64,000 bases of DNA. Origin: Arcobacter lacus. Its GTDB lineage: Bacteria > Campylobacterota > Campylobacteria > Campylobacterales > Arcobacteraceae. Each line of letters starts with the position of its first letter. Positions within the stretch are counted from its first letter, which is position 1. Positions 1 through 8,604 of the stretch are shown piece after piece. The position numbers were made by a program, and so were the translations under genes. Location: the NCBI RefSeq assembly GCF_003063295.1, contig NZ_MUXF01000005.1, positions 1 to 64,000 of the forward strand. Reading direction: 5' to 3'. A model generated the notes under the pieces. That model searched no databases. It worked only from the letters and a program-made list of their open reading frames with translations, and was not told the origin of the DNA.

Positions 1-263
1 ATTCCTAATGCTGCACAAACTGAAGCTAGTGCTATTCCTGTATTTCCACTTGTTGGTTCGATTACTATTGTATCTTTATTGATTAATCCTTCTTTCAAAG
101 CTGTATTAATCATATTTGTTCCAATTCTATCTTTTACTGAATGTGTCGGGTTTAAAAATTCACATTTACCTAATACTATTGCTCCACTCTCATTACTTGC
201 TTGTTGTAATTGTACTAGTGGTGTATTCCCTATTAATTCTGTTATATTCTTTGCGTATCCCAT
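1..263 (-). CDS. cysK: Cysteine synthase A-type, partial (C-terminal part outside window)
   Basis: Only the first 87 residues lie in the window; the gene runs off position 1. The N-terminus starts MGYAKNITELIGNTPL and continues with HSVKDRI, which holds the PLP-binding lysine, and EPTSGNTGIA, the substrate loop of O-acetylserine sulfhydrylases. The start ATG at 261-263 follows an AAAAGGAAT ribosome-binding site. The enzyme would make cysteine from O-acetylserine and sulfide. It lies 61 bp downstream of cysE, which supplies O-acetylserine, and in the same direction, so co-transcription is likely. It is a second member of the family next to the CysM-like gene at 6567-7478. Assignment to the family is certain; CysK rather than CysM is inferred. 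Confidence 0.9.
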   Translation of the reverse strand, partial: MGYAKNITELIGNTPLVQLQQASNESGAIVLGKCEFLNPTHSVKDRIGTNMINTALKEGLINKDTIVIEPTSGNTGIALASVCAALG

Positions 264-324
264 CTTTTATTCCTTTTCTTTTTATTTTTGTTTTTAAATA
301 ACATTGTCTTTAACATTTAAGTTG

Positions 325-1062
325 TTAAATTCCTGCACCATCAATAAAATAGTCATCTATTAAATCAAATTTTTGATTTAAGTCATTAAGATTTTCACTA
401 CTTATAATTGCTTTATCTTCAAGTAATTTTTCTAATAATTCAATTTTTTTGTTTAAATACTTAAATGCCTCCTTATCAATATCAGGTAAATCACTATGAG
501 TAAATTTTCCTGCATTATCATATTTTTTTATAACTTTTGCAGGAATCCCAACTGCTGTTGAATAATCAGGGACATCACTTATTACAACTGAATTTGCCCC
601 AACTTTACTACTCACTCCAATAATAATATTTCCTAAAATTTTTGCACCACTGCCAATAACACTATTTGATTTAACTGTTGGATGTCTTTTCCCTTTAGTT
701 AAACTTACTCCACCTAGTGTTACACCTTGATAAATTAAAACATCATCTTCAATAATAGTAGTTTCACCAATAACCACACCAATTCCATGATCAATAAAAA
801 CTCTTCTTCCAATTGTTGCAGCGGGATGAATATCAGTATTTGTTAAAAATTGGCTAATTCCACTATAAACTCTTGCTAATTTTTTAAAACCATTTACATA
901 AAATTTATTTGCTATTCTATGATTTATTATTGCCCAAACACCTGGATAATTAAAAAAGATTTCTAATCGTGAATTTAATGCTGGGTCATTGTTTTTTGGA
1001 ACATTAAAATCTTCTTTTATTTGTTCAAATAATTTTATATTTTTATTATTACTTATTTGCAT
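325..1062 (-). CDS. cysE: Serine O-acetyltransferase (EpsC/CysE type)
   Basis: The protein (245 aa) would transfer acetyl from acetyl-CoA to serine, giving O-acetylserine for cysteine synthases. A helical N-terminal part (about residues 25-75, with PGVWAIINHRIAN) precedes a left-handed beta-helix of hexapeptide repeats containing DIHPAATIG, FIDHGIGVVIGET and VTLGG, the usual catalytic and CoA-binding region. About 55 residues follow that may form a helical tail. The gene overlaps the upstream GGDEF/EAL gene by 14 bp and precedes cysK. Serine acetyltransferase is a known neighbour of family 2A encapsulin loci, which fits the shell and desulfurase genes just upstream. Confidence 0.93.
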   Translation of the reverse strand: MQISNNKNIKLFEQIKEDFNVPKNNDPALNSRLEIFFNYPGVWAIINHRIANKFYVNGFKKLARVYSGISQFLTNTDIHPAATIGRRVFIDHGIGVVIGETTIIEDDVLIYQGVTLGGVSLTKGKRHPTVKSNSVIGSGAKILGNIIIGVSSKVGANSVVISDVPDYSTAVGIPAKVIKKYDNAGKFTHSDLPDIDKEAFKYLNKKIELLEKLLEDKAIISSENLNDLNQKFDLIDDYFIDGAGI

Positions 1063-2299
1063 TTAGGTACTCTTTACCTATTTTTAAATCTTTTACACTT
1101 TTTGGCTCATCGAACCAATAACCTTGAAAATAATCAATATTTAATTCTTTACAAGTTTCAAAAATTTCTTTTGAAGAAACAAACTCTGCAACAGTTTTAA
1201 TACCAATTTTTTGTGCGAAAAACACTATTGCTTCAACAACTGCTTTGGCTGTTTTTGTTTTATTTATTTCTTGAATAATAGAACCATCAAGTTTTATAAA
1301 ATCAGCTTGAAGTTTTACTAAATACGAAAAATTTGAATATCCTGTACCAAAATCATCTATTGCTATTTTCACACCTAAATTTTTTACAATTTTAATGAAA
1401 GAGATAACTTCTTCAATATTATCAATACCTTCGCTCTCTGTTATTTCAATTGTTAAAAAATAGCCTATATCAAATTCATAAATTTTTTGTATTAAAAAAT
1501 CTACAACATCTTTTTCTAAAATGTCACTAATTGATAAATTTATACTAAATTCAACTTTTTTATCTTCAAAAAACTCAAAAGATTTTTGAATTACTTTTTT
1601 TGTAATTTCACTATATAAATTTATTTTTTTTGCTCTATCAATAAAAAAATATGGACTTACAACCTCATCTTTTGAGTTTTTCATACGAATTAATATTTCA
1701 TATTTTTTCTCATTTTGACTATTTATTGATTGTGCAAAAATCTCAAATTTGTCTTTTTTTATAGCTTGAATTATTTGTGTTTCCCAATACAACTCTTGCT
1801 CTATTGATAAAGAAGAAGGATTACAAATGTGATGTTGTTCATTATCATATACAACTAAATTATGTTTTATCACTCTTGTTTGTTTTAAAGCATATTCTGC
1901 ACAAAACAAAAGTTCTGCATAGTTTATTGCAACTCCTGCTCTTAATGGAATATAAACTTTATATCCATCTAATTCAATAGGAGAATATCCAAAATACCAA
2001 ATAATAGATTTTACAGCTTGAACAAATCTATCTTTTGAAACAGTTTCATCTGAAGTAGCTGCAAAAATATCTGCTCCTAAATAGTAAATTTTTCCATTTA
2101 AAAACTTATTTTCCAACCTTAAAGATATGATTTTTAGAATCTTTTCTCCAAAATCATATCCATAATAATGATTTATATTTCCAAATCCACTTATATCAAA
2201 TATTGCTACTTTATTAAACTCTTTTGCAATATTATCTTTTATAAAATCTTTTCTATTTGGAAATAATATTTCACTATCTAAATCTTCAAACTTTTCCAC
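1049..2299 (-). CDS. Degenerate GGDEF plus EAL domain protein (c-di-GMP phosphodiesterase or sensor)
   Basis: The 416 aa protein has no membrane segment or signal peptide. Residues about 30-160 resemble a GGDEF domain, but the signature is replaced by LGADIF, so cyclase activity is not expected. Residues about 175-405 form an EAL domain that keeps most catalytic positions: YEILIR at the EAL position, EITESE, IDDFGTGYS, the lysine in DFIKLDG, VAEFV and QGYWFDEP. It may therefore hydrolyse c-di-GMP. It starts with GTG at 2297-2299, 11 bp after the desulfurase stop, and overlaps cysE by 14 bp. A c-di-GMP enzyme between encapsulin cargo and cysE is unexpected; its link with sulfur metabolism is unknown. 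Confidence 0.85.
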   Translation of the reverse strand: MEKFEDLDSEILFPNRKDFIKDNIAKEFNKVAIFDISGFGNINHYYGYDFGEKILKIISLRLENKFLNGKIYYLGADIFAATSDETVSKDRFVQAVKSIIWYFGYSPIELDGYKVYIPLRAGVAINYAELLFCAEYALKQTRVIKHNLVVYDNEQHHICNPSSLSIEQELYWETQIIQAIKKDKFEIFAQSINSQNEKKYEILIRMKNSKDEVVSPYFFIDRAKKINLYSEITKKVIQKSFEFFEDKKVEFSINLSISDILEKDVVDFLIQKIYEFDIGYFLTIEITESEGIDNIEEVISFIKIVKNLGVKIAIDDFGTGYSNFSYLVKLQADFIKLDGSIIQEINKTKTAKAVVEAIVFFAQKIGIKTVAEFVSSKEIFETCKELNIDYFQGYWFDEPKSVKDLKIGKEYLNANK

Positions 2300-2310
2300 T
2301 TTTACTTCTT

Positions 2311-3762
2311 TTATAAATAACTATTTTTAAACTCTTTGATAGTTTTAACTAAAAAATCTATCTCTTCTTTTGTATTGTAAAAAGCAATAGATGGACGAAC
2401 TGTTGTTTCAACTCCAAATCTTCTTAAAATTGGTTGTGCACAATGGTGTCCAAATCTTAAAGCTATTCCTTTACTTGTAAGATATTCTCCAACTTTTGTT
2501 GTATCATATCCATCAAGAACAAATGATAAAACACTTGTTTTTTCTTTTGCTGTTCCTATTAATCTAAGACCTGAAATTTCACTCATTTTAGATATTGCAT
2601 ACTCTAAAAGTTCATGTTCATATCTATAAATATTTTCAATTCCAATTTTAGTAACATAATCAATTGCTGCTCCAAGTCCTACTGCATCAGCAATATTTCC
2701 TGTACCTGCTTCAAATTTATTTGGTGCAGCTTGATAAATAGTTTTTTCAAAAGTAACATCAGCTATCATATTTCCACCACCTTGATATGGTTGCATAATA
2801 TCTAAAAGCTCTTTTTTAGCATATATTGCACCAATTCCTGTTGGAGCAAATACTTTATGCCCTGAAAAAACATAAAAATCACAATCAAGCTCTTGAACAT
2901 CAACTTTTATATGTGATATTGCTTGAGCACCATCAATTAAAACTTTTACTCCATATCTATGAGCAATTTCTACTACTTTTTTTATAGGAACAATCGTTCC
3001 TAAAGCATTTGATACATGAGCAATTGATACTATTTTTGTTTTAGGAGTTATTAATCTTTCAAACTCATTTAGTAAAATTTGTCCATCATTATCAACAGGT
3101 ATAACTTTTATTTTTGCACCTATTTCTTGGCTTAATATTTGCCAAGGAACAATATTTGCATGATGTTCTAAATTTGAAACTATTATCTCATCATCTTTTT
3201 GCAAGTTAAATTTACCAAAACTATGTGCAATCAAATTTATAGCTTCTGTTGCACCTCTCACAAAAATAATATTGTTCTGACTAGGTGCATTTACAAAACT
3301 TGCTACTTTTTGTCTAGCCTCTTCATAAGCATCAGTTGCCCTTGCTGCTAATGTGTGAGCACCTCGGTGAATATTTGAATTTTCATGTTCATAAAAGTAA
3401 CTTATTCTATCTATTACACTTTTTGGTTTTTGCGTTGTTGCTGCATTATCTAACCAAATAAGTGGATAATTACCACTTACTTTTTCATTTAAAACTGGAA
3501 AATCTTTTCTTATAGCTTCAACATTGAATATCTCATAAGAGTTATTTTGTGGAACTATTTGAATATTTGAAAAAGTTTCAAAATTTGACACATCTTTATC
3601 TTCATAAAAATTTGTTTGAATAACTTTTTCATAATCAAACCCATCATTAAAAGTTGTATGTGGATTTGAATTAAATTCAGGAAATGCCTGATTTGCCAAA
3701 ACTTCTATTTGATTTTTAAAAAACTCTTCATCAAAATTTGGTAAATTATTGTGCGTAATCAT
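2311..3762 (-). CDS. Cysteine desulfurase, probable encapsulin family 2A cargo (SufS-like)
   Basis: The 483 aa protein is a class V aminotransferase-fold desulfurase that takes sulfur from cysteine onto an active-site cysteine, leaving alanine. The catalytic core starts near residue 84 (IRKDFPVL, then WLDNAATTQKP and NSNIHRGAHTLA). PLP is bound by the lysine of FSGHKVF, and the catalytic cysteine is probably in RFGHHCAQPI. The first 80 or so residues are an acidic, low-complexity extension absent from ordinary SufS (about 400 aa). It carries EVLANQAFPEF, similar to the LA-N-F type motif of family 2A encapsulin cargo. The gene overlaps the shell gene by 17 bp, has an SD TAGGAAAC, and so is probably translationally coupled. 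Confidence 0.92.
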   Translation of the reverse strand: MITHNNLPNFDEEFFKNQIEVLANQAFPEFNSNPHTTFNDGFDYEKVIQTNFYEDKDVSNFETFSNIQIVPQNNSYEIFNVEAIRKDFPVLNEKVSGNYPLIWLDNAATTQKPKSVIDRISYFYEHENSNIHRGAHTLAARATDAYEEARQKVASFVNAPSQNNIIFVRGATEAINLIAHSFGKFNLQKDDEIIVSNLEHHANIVPWQILSQEIGAKIKVIPVDNDGQILLNEFERLITPKTKIVSIAHVSNALGTIVPIKKVVEIAHRYGVKVLIDGAQAISHIKVDVQELDCDFYVFSGHKVFAPTGIGAIYAKKELLDIMQPYQGGGNMIADVTFEKTIYQAAPNKFEAGTGNIADAVGLGAAIDYVTKIGIENIYRYEHELLEYAISKMSEISGLRLIGTAKEKTSVLSFVLDGYDTTKVGEYLTSKGIALRFGHHCAQPILRRFGVETTVRPSIAFYNTKEEIDFLVKTIKEFKNSYL

Positions 3763-4690
3763 AGTAGTTTCCTACATCAACATCTTCTAAAACTGCTATT
3801 GCATCTTTTGATAAAATTACTGCTGAACAATATAGTGATAAAAGGTATGAACCAACTCCATTATTATCTATTCCTCTAAATTTTACAGATAATCCTCGTG
3901 ATTGTTCATTTGGTAAATTATTTTGGAATAATCCAACAACACCTTGTTTTTCATAACCTGTTCTAACTAATAAAATATTAGTTTTTCCAGCTTTTGATTT
4001 TGGCTCTTTTAATCCATCAACAAATAGTTTATTTGTAGGAATAATAGGAACTCCTCTCCAAGTTAAAAATGATGTTCCAAATAAAGTTATAGTTGCTGGT
4101 GGAACTCCTCTTCTTGTAGCTTCTCTTCCAAATGCAGCTATTGCTCTTGGATGTGCTAAGAAAAATGATGGTTCTTTCCAAACTTTTGTTAATAACTCAT
4201 CTAAATCATCAGGTGTTGGACTTCCAGTTCTACTTTGAACTCTTTGAGATTCATCAATATTATTTAATAATCCATAATCATCATTATTAAATAATTCGCT
4301 TTCTTGTCTCTCTTTTAAACTCTCAATTGCAAGTTTTAATTGCTCTTGAATTTGTTGTGTTGGAGAGCTATATAAATCTGACACTTTTGTATTTACATTT
4401 ATAATTGTTTGAATTGAGTTTAATTGATATTCTCTAGGGTTTTCTTCATAATCTACAAATCCTTCAGGAATTTTATTATGAATTTTTTGTGAACATAAAG
4501 TATCAAGAGGTGTATCTCCTTCTTTTACTTTATTTAATCTAAAAATCCCACTATCTAAAGATTTCCAATCAAGTAATCTTGTAACCCATCTTGGAGTTAA
4601 CGAATCAAAAACAGGTGTTGTTTTTACAACATCTGCTAAATTATATGCAGATTTTGCACTTAAACTTACTATTTTATTTTCCTCTGCCAT
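3746..4690 (-). CDS. Family 2A encapsulin shell protein (SrpI-like)
   Basis: The 314 aa protein matches the family 2A encapsulin (SrpI) type: an N-terminal arm with LSAKSAYNLADVVKTTP, then PRWVTRLLDW, and a HK97-like core with SPTPDDLDELLTKVWKEP, FFLAHPRAIAAFGREATRRG and WRGVPIIPTNKL, near the usual 310-325 aa length. In characterised relatives (Synechococcus SrpI) the shell self-assembles into an icosahedral compartment around a cysteine desulfurase, and the system responds to sulfur starvation. The next gene is that desulfurase, with a cargo-like N-terminal extension. The start ATG follows AGAGGAAAATAAA. No CBD insertion typical of family 2B is visible. Recognition is by sequence pattern, not by a search, but is strong. 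Confidence 0.93.
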   Translation of the reverse strand: MAEENKIVSLSAKSAYNLADVVKTTPVFDSLTPRWVTRLLDWKSLDSGIFRLNKVKEGDTPLDTLCSQKIHNKIPEGFVDYEENPREYQLNSIQTIINVNTKVSDLYSSPTQQIQEQLKLAIESLKERQESELFNNDDYGLLNNIDESQRVQSRTGSPTPDDLDELLTKVWKEPSFFLAHPRAIAAFGREATRRGVPPATITLFGTSFLTWRGVPIIPTNKLFVDGLKEPKSKAGKTNILLVRTGYEKQGVVGLFQNNLPNEQSRGLSVKFRGIDNNGVGSYLLSLYCSAVILSKDAIAVLEDVDVGNYYDYAQ

Positions 4691-4709
4691 TTTATTTTCC
4701 TCTTTTAAT

Positions 4710-5870
4710 TTAATATCTTGCCATTGTGTAATCTATATCATTTGCCCAAGATGTAATACCACCTTTTAGGCTATATATTTCACCTGTATAACCTGATTGT
4801 TTCAACTGTCTAATAATTTCAGCACTCATAAGACCTATTTTACAAATTATCACAGCTTTCTTAGAACTATCAAGTTCATCTTTTCTTCTTAATAATTGAC
4901 CAAAAGGTATTCCCTTTGAACCTTCAATTTTTCCTATTTGTAACTCATGTGGTTGTCTAATATCTATCAATTGAACAGGTCTTTTTTCATTTATTAGATT
5001 TTTTAAATCTATTGCACTTATCTCTTCTACTTCTATTCTTTCATCAGGTTTTTTCAGACCACAAAACTCTTCATAATCAATAAGTTCTGTTATCACTGGA
5101 TGTTCACTACATACTGGACATTTTTCATCTTTTTTAAGCTTCAACTCTTTAAACTGCATTTTTAGACCATCAAAAGCTAAAAGTCTTCCTTTTAAAACCT
5201 CTCCTACTCCTAAAATAAGTTTTATTGTTTCATTTGCTTGTATTGTTCCTATAATACCAGGTAAAATTCCTACTACTCCACCTTCCGCACAAGATGGAAC
5301 AAGTCCAACTGGTGGTGGTTCAGGATATAAACATCTATAACAAGGACCATCATAAGCATTAAAAACACTTGCTTGTCCTTCAAATCTAAAAATTGACCCA
5401 TATACAAATGGTTTTTTTAAAATAACACAAGAATCATTTACTAAATATCTTGTTTGAAAATTATCTGTTCCATCAACAACAATATCAAAATCTTTAATAA
5501 TATTTATTGCATTTTGGCTTGTCAATTTATCATTATGAGCAACAACTTTAACATTAGGATTTATAGCTTTTATTCTATCAGTTGCTGAAGAAATCTTAGG
5601 ACGCCCAATATCTTTTGTTGTATGTATAATTTGTCTTTGCAAATTTGATTCATCAACAATATCAAAATCAATTAATCCAATTGTTCCAACTCCAGCAGCT
5701 GCTAGATATAAAATTACAGGAGCACCTAATCCTCCTGTTCCTACAACTAAAACTTTTGCATTTTTTAGTTTTAATTGTCCTTCAAGTCCCACTTCTGGCA
5801 ATATTAAATGACGACTATATCTACTTATTTCTTCTTGAGATAATTTATCATACTTATCATCTTTAGCCAT
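4710..5870 (-). CDS. moeZ: MoeB/ThiF-type sulfur-carrier adenylyltransferase with rhodanese domain (MoeZ-like)
   Basis: The 386 aa protein has an E1-like adenylyltransferase domain (about residues 10-250) with the nucleotide-binding GTGGLGAPVILYLAAAGVG, the conserved R in ESNLQRQIIH, the YRCLYPEPPP loop and the CPVC zinc pair. A C-terminal rhodanese domain (about 285-386) has its active-site cysteine in IICKIGLMS. Such proteins adenylate the C-terminal glycine of a sulfur carrier and transfer sulfur to form a thiocarboxylate. The start ATG overlaps the stop of the carrier gene (TAATG), so the two are translationally coupled. The partner is thus most likely the CysO-like carrier; a role in molybdopterin or thiamine sulfuration is possible but not favoured here. 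Confidence 0.92.
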   Translation of the reverse strand: MAKDDKYDKLSQEEISRYSRHLILPEVGLEGQLKLKNAKVLVVGTGGLGAPVILYLAAAGVGTIGLIDFDIVDESNLQRQIIHTTKDIGRPKISSATDRIKAINPNVKVVAHNDKLTSQNAINIIKDFDIVVDGTDNFQTRYLVNDSCVILKKPFVYGSIFRFEGQASVFNAYDGPCYRCLYPEPPPVGLVPSCAEGGVVGILPGIIGTIQANETIKLILGVGEVLKGRLLAFDGLKMQFKELKLKKDEKCPVCSEHPVITELIDYEEFCGLKKPDERIEVEEISAIDLKNLINEKRPVQLIDIRQPHELQIGKIEGSKGIPFGQLLRRKDELDSSKKAVIICKIGLMSAEIIRQLKQSGYTGEIYSLKGGITSWANDIDYTMARY

Positions 5871-6145
5871 TACAATCCACCTGCAATAGATGGAACTAAA
5901 AGTATTTTATCATCTTCATAAACTCTCGTTTGTAAATTATCTAATGCTCTAATATCTTCTTCATTTAGATAAATATTTACAAAACTTCTTAGTTTTCCTT
6001 CATTTGTAAATAGATGATTTTTTAAATCCTGATATTTATCAACTAAATTTGATACAACATCAGATATATTTTCTCCACCTAAAATTATCTCAAAATCTCC
6101 ATTTGTAAATAATCTTAGAGCTGTAGGTATATAAACTTTTGCCAT
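5870..6145 (-). CDS. cysO: CysO-like ubiquitin-fold sulfur carrier protein with GG-Leu C-terminus
   Basis: The 91 aa protein is of the ThiS/MoaD family and closest in appearance to mycobacterial CysO: IPTALR near the start, FVNIYLNEEDIR in the middle and PSIAGGL at the end. The carrier would be turned into a C-terminal thiocarboxylate and donate sulfur for cysteine synthesis. The protein ends in GGL rather than the functional GG, so the last leucine should have to be removed first. The adjacent JAMM protease is the obvious candidate; similar trimming is known for Wolinella HcyS and Pseudomonas QbsE. A good AAAGGAG site precedes the ATG. Its place between protease and E1-like genes supports the assignment. 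Confidence 0.9.
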   Translation of the reverse strand: MAKVYIPTALRLFTNGDFEIILGGENISDVVSNLVDKYQDLKNHLFTNEGKLRSFVNIYLNEEDIRALDNLQTRVYEDDKILLVPSIAGGL

Positions 6146-6147
6146 TA

Positions 6148-6570
6148 TTAAACTCCTTTTATCTCTTCTTTTTCAAATTTTAATCTATCGTTTGATAATA
6201 CTGAAACTGTATAATCAATCACTTTTGCATCATAAACTGACACAATCAAATATGTATAAACAGGAAGTGCATGATCAATATCAAACTGAGAAGGTATTGC
6301 ATTATGATTTGGATGTGAATGATAAAATCCAACTATATCCAAACCATTTTTTAGAGCATATAGTTCTGTTTCCAAAATCTTTTTTGATGGAATTAGATAT
6401 CTATTGTACTTATTTTCATCTTCTCTTTCATTTGATAGTTCTAAAACTTCACTTACAGTTTTTTTTTCTTTTTCAAATTTACCTAAAAGAATACCACAAC
6501 ACTCATTTGGATAATCTTTCTTTGCATGTTCATTTATTTGCTCCATAAGATTTTTATTTAGCTCTATCAT
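6148..6570 (-). CDS. mec: JAMM/MPN metalloprotease, Mec+/HcyD-like
   Basis: This 140 aa JAB1/MPN protein has the zinc motif intact: ECCGILLG near residue 24 and HSHPNHNAIPSQFD (HxH, S and D ligands). Family members either cut the cysteine adduct from CysO-cysteine (Mec+) or remove extra residues from the tail of a sulfur carrier (QbsD, HcyD). Both reactions are plausible here, because the neighbour carrier ends GGL and CysM is upstream. I chose the ATG at 6568-6570, which overlaps the cysM stop as ATGA and has GGAAGAAG upstream. An in-frame ATG five codons earlier (6585) would give a longer overlap and is less likely. The carrier gene follows after only 2 bp. Confidence 0.9.
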   Translation of the reverse strand: MIELNKNLMEQINEHAKKDYPNECCGILLGKFEKEKKTVSEVLELSNEREDENKYNRYLIPSKKILETELYALKNGLDIVGFYHSHPNHNAIPSQFDIDHALPVYTYLIVSVYDAKVIDYTVSVLSNDRLKFEKEEIKGV

Positions 6571-7478
6571 AAATCTTCTTCCCATAAGCTATCGCTTAAA
6601 TATTTAAAACCACTATCACATAAAATAGTAACTACAACACTCCCTTTTGGTAATGTTTTTGCTAACTGCAATGCTGCATAAACATTTGCCCCAGAAGATA
6701 TACCAACAAATAATCCTTCTTTTCTTATTAATTCCAAAGTTGTTCTTCTTGCATCTTCAGTATCTATCTCAATAGTTTCATCAATCAATGAACTATCGTA
6801 AATCTCAGGTACTATTGTTGTTGCCATATGCTTCATTCCTTCTAATCCATGAAATGGTGAAGATGGTTGCATTGCAACTGTTTTTATATTTGGGTTTAAC
6901 TCTTTTAATCTTCTTGAGGTTCCTACAAAAGTTCCAGAAGTTCCCATTCCTGCTATAAAATGAGTAACTTTTTTTTCACTTTGTTCCCAAATTTCCAAAG
7001 CTGTTGAGTTATAGTGTGCTTTCCAATTGTTTTCATTGTTATACTGATTTGTATAATAATAGATATCTGGATTTTCCTCTGCTAACTCTTTTGCTTTAAT
7101 TAATGATCCATCAGAACTTAAAAGAGGATCTGTTTCAATTATAGTTGCACCAAAAGCTTTTAAAATTCTTTTTCTTTCAAAATTTGCATTTTTAGGTAAA
7201 GTTACACTAACTTTATAACCTAAATTTGCACCAAACATTGCATAAGCAATTCCTGTATTTCCACTTGTACTATCTAATAAAATCTTATCTTTTGTAAGTT
7301 TATTACTATTTATTGCTTCTAATATTATTGCTTTTGCGGCTCTGTCTTTTACTGATCCACTAGGATTTAAATATTCACATTTAGCATAAATACTTACATC
7401 ATTTAAATCTTTTGTTATTTGATTTAATTTTATTAGTGGCGTATTCCCAACTAAATCTAAAATCGTCTTATTTGCCAC
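6567..7478 (-). CDS. cysM: Cysteine synthase, CysM-like (PLP-dependent)
   Basis: The 303 aa fold-type II PLP enzyme has IYAKCEYLNPSGSVKDRAA with the PLP lysine, LDSTSGNTGIAYA as substrate loop, GMGTSGTFVG as phosphate-binding loop and GISSGANVYA near the C-terminus. The general reaction is addition of sulfide or a thiocarboxylate to O-acetylserine or O-phosphoserine. The arrangement CysM, JAMM protease, CysO-like carrier mirrors the mycobacterial cysM-cysO-mec cluster, so the natural sulfur donor may be the carrier thiocarboxylate. The gene starts 21 bp after sbp. The acceptor (acetyl- or phosphoserine) cannot be read from sequence alone. Confidence 0.92.
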   Translation of the reverse strand: MANKTILDLVGNTPLIKLNQITKDLNDVSIYAKCEYLNPSGSVKDRAAKAIILEAINSNKLTKDKILLDSTSGNTGIAYAMFGANLGYKVSVTLPKNANFERKRILKAFGATIIETDPLLSSDGSLIKAKELAEENPDIYYYTNQYNNENNWKAHYNSTALEIWEQSEKKVTHFIAGMGTSGTFVGTSRRLKELNPNIKTVAMQPSSPFHGLEGMKHMATTIVPEIYDSSLIDETIEIDTEDARRTTLELIRKEGLFVGISSGANVYAALQLAKTLPKGSVVVTILCDSGFKYLSDSLWEEDL

Positions 7479-7499
7479 TTCTTTTCCTTTTAATTTATG

Positions 7500-8579
7500 T
7501 TATTTATAAATTAAATCGAATGTTCCACCATCATCAAAGTGTACTTTTTGTGCATTTGCCCAACTTCCAAAAACATCATCAATTTTAAATAATTCAAGTT
7601 TTGGGAATATTTTTAAATCTTCTTTATTTACTAATTCAGGAAGACTTGGTCTATAGTAGTTTTTAACAGCTATTTCTTGTCCCTCTTTTGAATAAAGATG
7701 ATTTAAATACTCAGTTGAAACAGTAAATGTTCCTCTTTTTTTAGCATTTACATCAACAACAGTAACAGGTGGTTCAGCTAATATTGAAATAGATGGAACA
7801 ACTATTTCAAATTCATCTTTTCCAAGCTCGTTTATTGCTAAAAATGCTTCATTTTCCCAAGCTAAAAGTACATCTCCAATTTTTCTTTGTACAAATGTGT
7901 TTGTAGCTCCTCTTGCACCTGAATCAAGAACTGGAACATGTTTTAAAAGTTTTGAAACATACTCTTTTGCTTTTTCATCAGCAACTTTATATTTTTGTGA
8001 GTTAAAATCAATTTTGTCTAAACTTCCAAGTTCTTGTTTTAAACCATAAGCATAAGCTGCTAAATAGTTCCATCTAGCACCTCCTGAAGTTTTTGGATTT
8101 GGAGTTATAACTTCAATACCATCTTTAATTAAATCATTCCAATCTTTAATCCCTTTTGGATTTCCTTTTCTAACTAAAAAAACAATAGTAGAAGTATAAG
8201 GCGATGAATTGAAATCTAATTTTTTTTGCCAATCTTTAGGAATTAAATGTCCTTTTTCACCAACTGCATCAATATCATAAGCAAGTGCCAAAGTTACAAC
8301 ATCTGCTTTTAATCCATCAATTACTGCTCGTGCTTGTTTTCCAGAACCACCATGTGATTGTTTAATTGTTACATCTTGTCCTGTTTTTTCTTTCCAGTAT
8401 TTTGAGAATGCTTTATTATATTCTTCATAAAGTTCTCTTGTTGGATCGTATGAAACATTTAAGATTTCAATTGATTTTTTTGAAGCTTCTGCTTTTTTAT
8501 CGTATGCAAAATCATCTGCAAAACCTAATGTTGAAATTAGCAATGATGCTAATGCAATGTTTTTTATATTTTTTATCAT
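7500..8579 (-). CDS. sbp: Periplasmic sulfate-binding protein
   Basis: The 359 aa protein has a signal peptide ([21 protein letters not shown]) and sulfate/thiosulfate-binding protein motifs: [62 protein letters not shown] and AWENEAFLA. It would capture sulfate in the periplasm for an ABC importer. It is the first long gene of the sulfur operon, preceded by a cysteine leader peptide (8649-8696) and the promoter/operator at 8740-8788. No cysT, cysW or cysA permease/ATPase genes follow, so its transporter must be encoded elsewhere or shared. Confidence 0.93.
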   Translation of the reverse strand: MIKNIKNIALASLLISTLGFADDFAYDKKAEASKKSIEILNVSYDPTRELYEEYNKAFSKYWKEKTGQDVTIKQSHGGSGKQARAVIDGLKADVVTLALAYDIDAVGEKGHLIPKDWQKKLDFNSSPYTSTIVFLVRKGNPKGIKDWNDLIKDGIEVITPNPKTSGGARWNYLAAYAYGLKQELGSLDKIDFNSQKYKVADEKAKEYVSKLLKHVPVLDSGARGATNTFVQRKIGDVLLAWENEAFLAINELGKDEFEIVVPSISILAEPPVTVVDVNAKKRGTFTVSTEYLNHLYSKEGQEIAVKNYYRPSLPELVNKEDLKIFPKLELFKIDDVFGSWANAQKVHFDDGGTFDLIYK

Positions 8580-8604
8580 TTTATTTTCTCTTTCTTAGAT
8601 ATTA

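Noticed and set aside
4710-6145. Thiamine (ThiF/ThiS) or molybdopterin (MoeB/MoaD) synthesis for the E1-carrier pair
   Set aside because: No thiG, thiH or moaE-like genes are nearby, and the carrier resembles CysO with a JAMM protease and CysM next to it.
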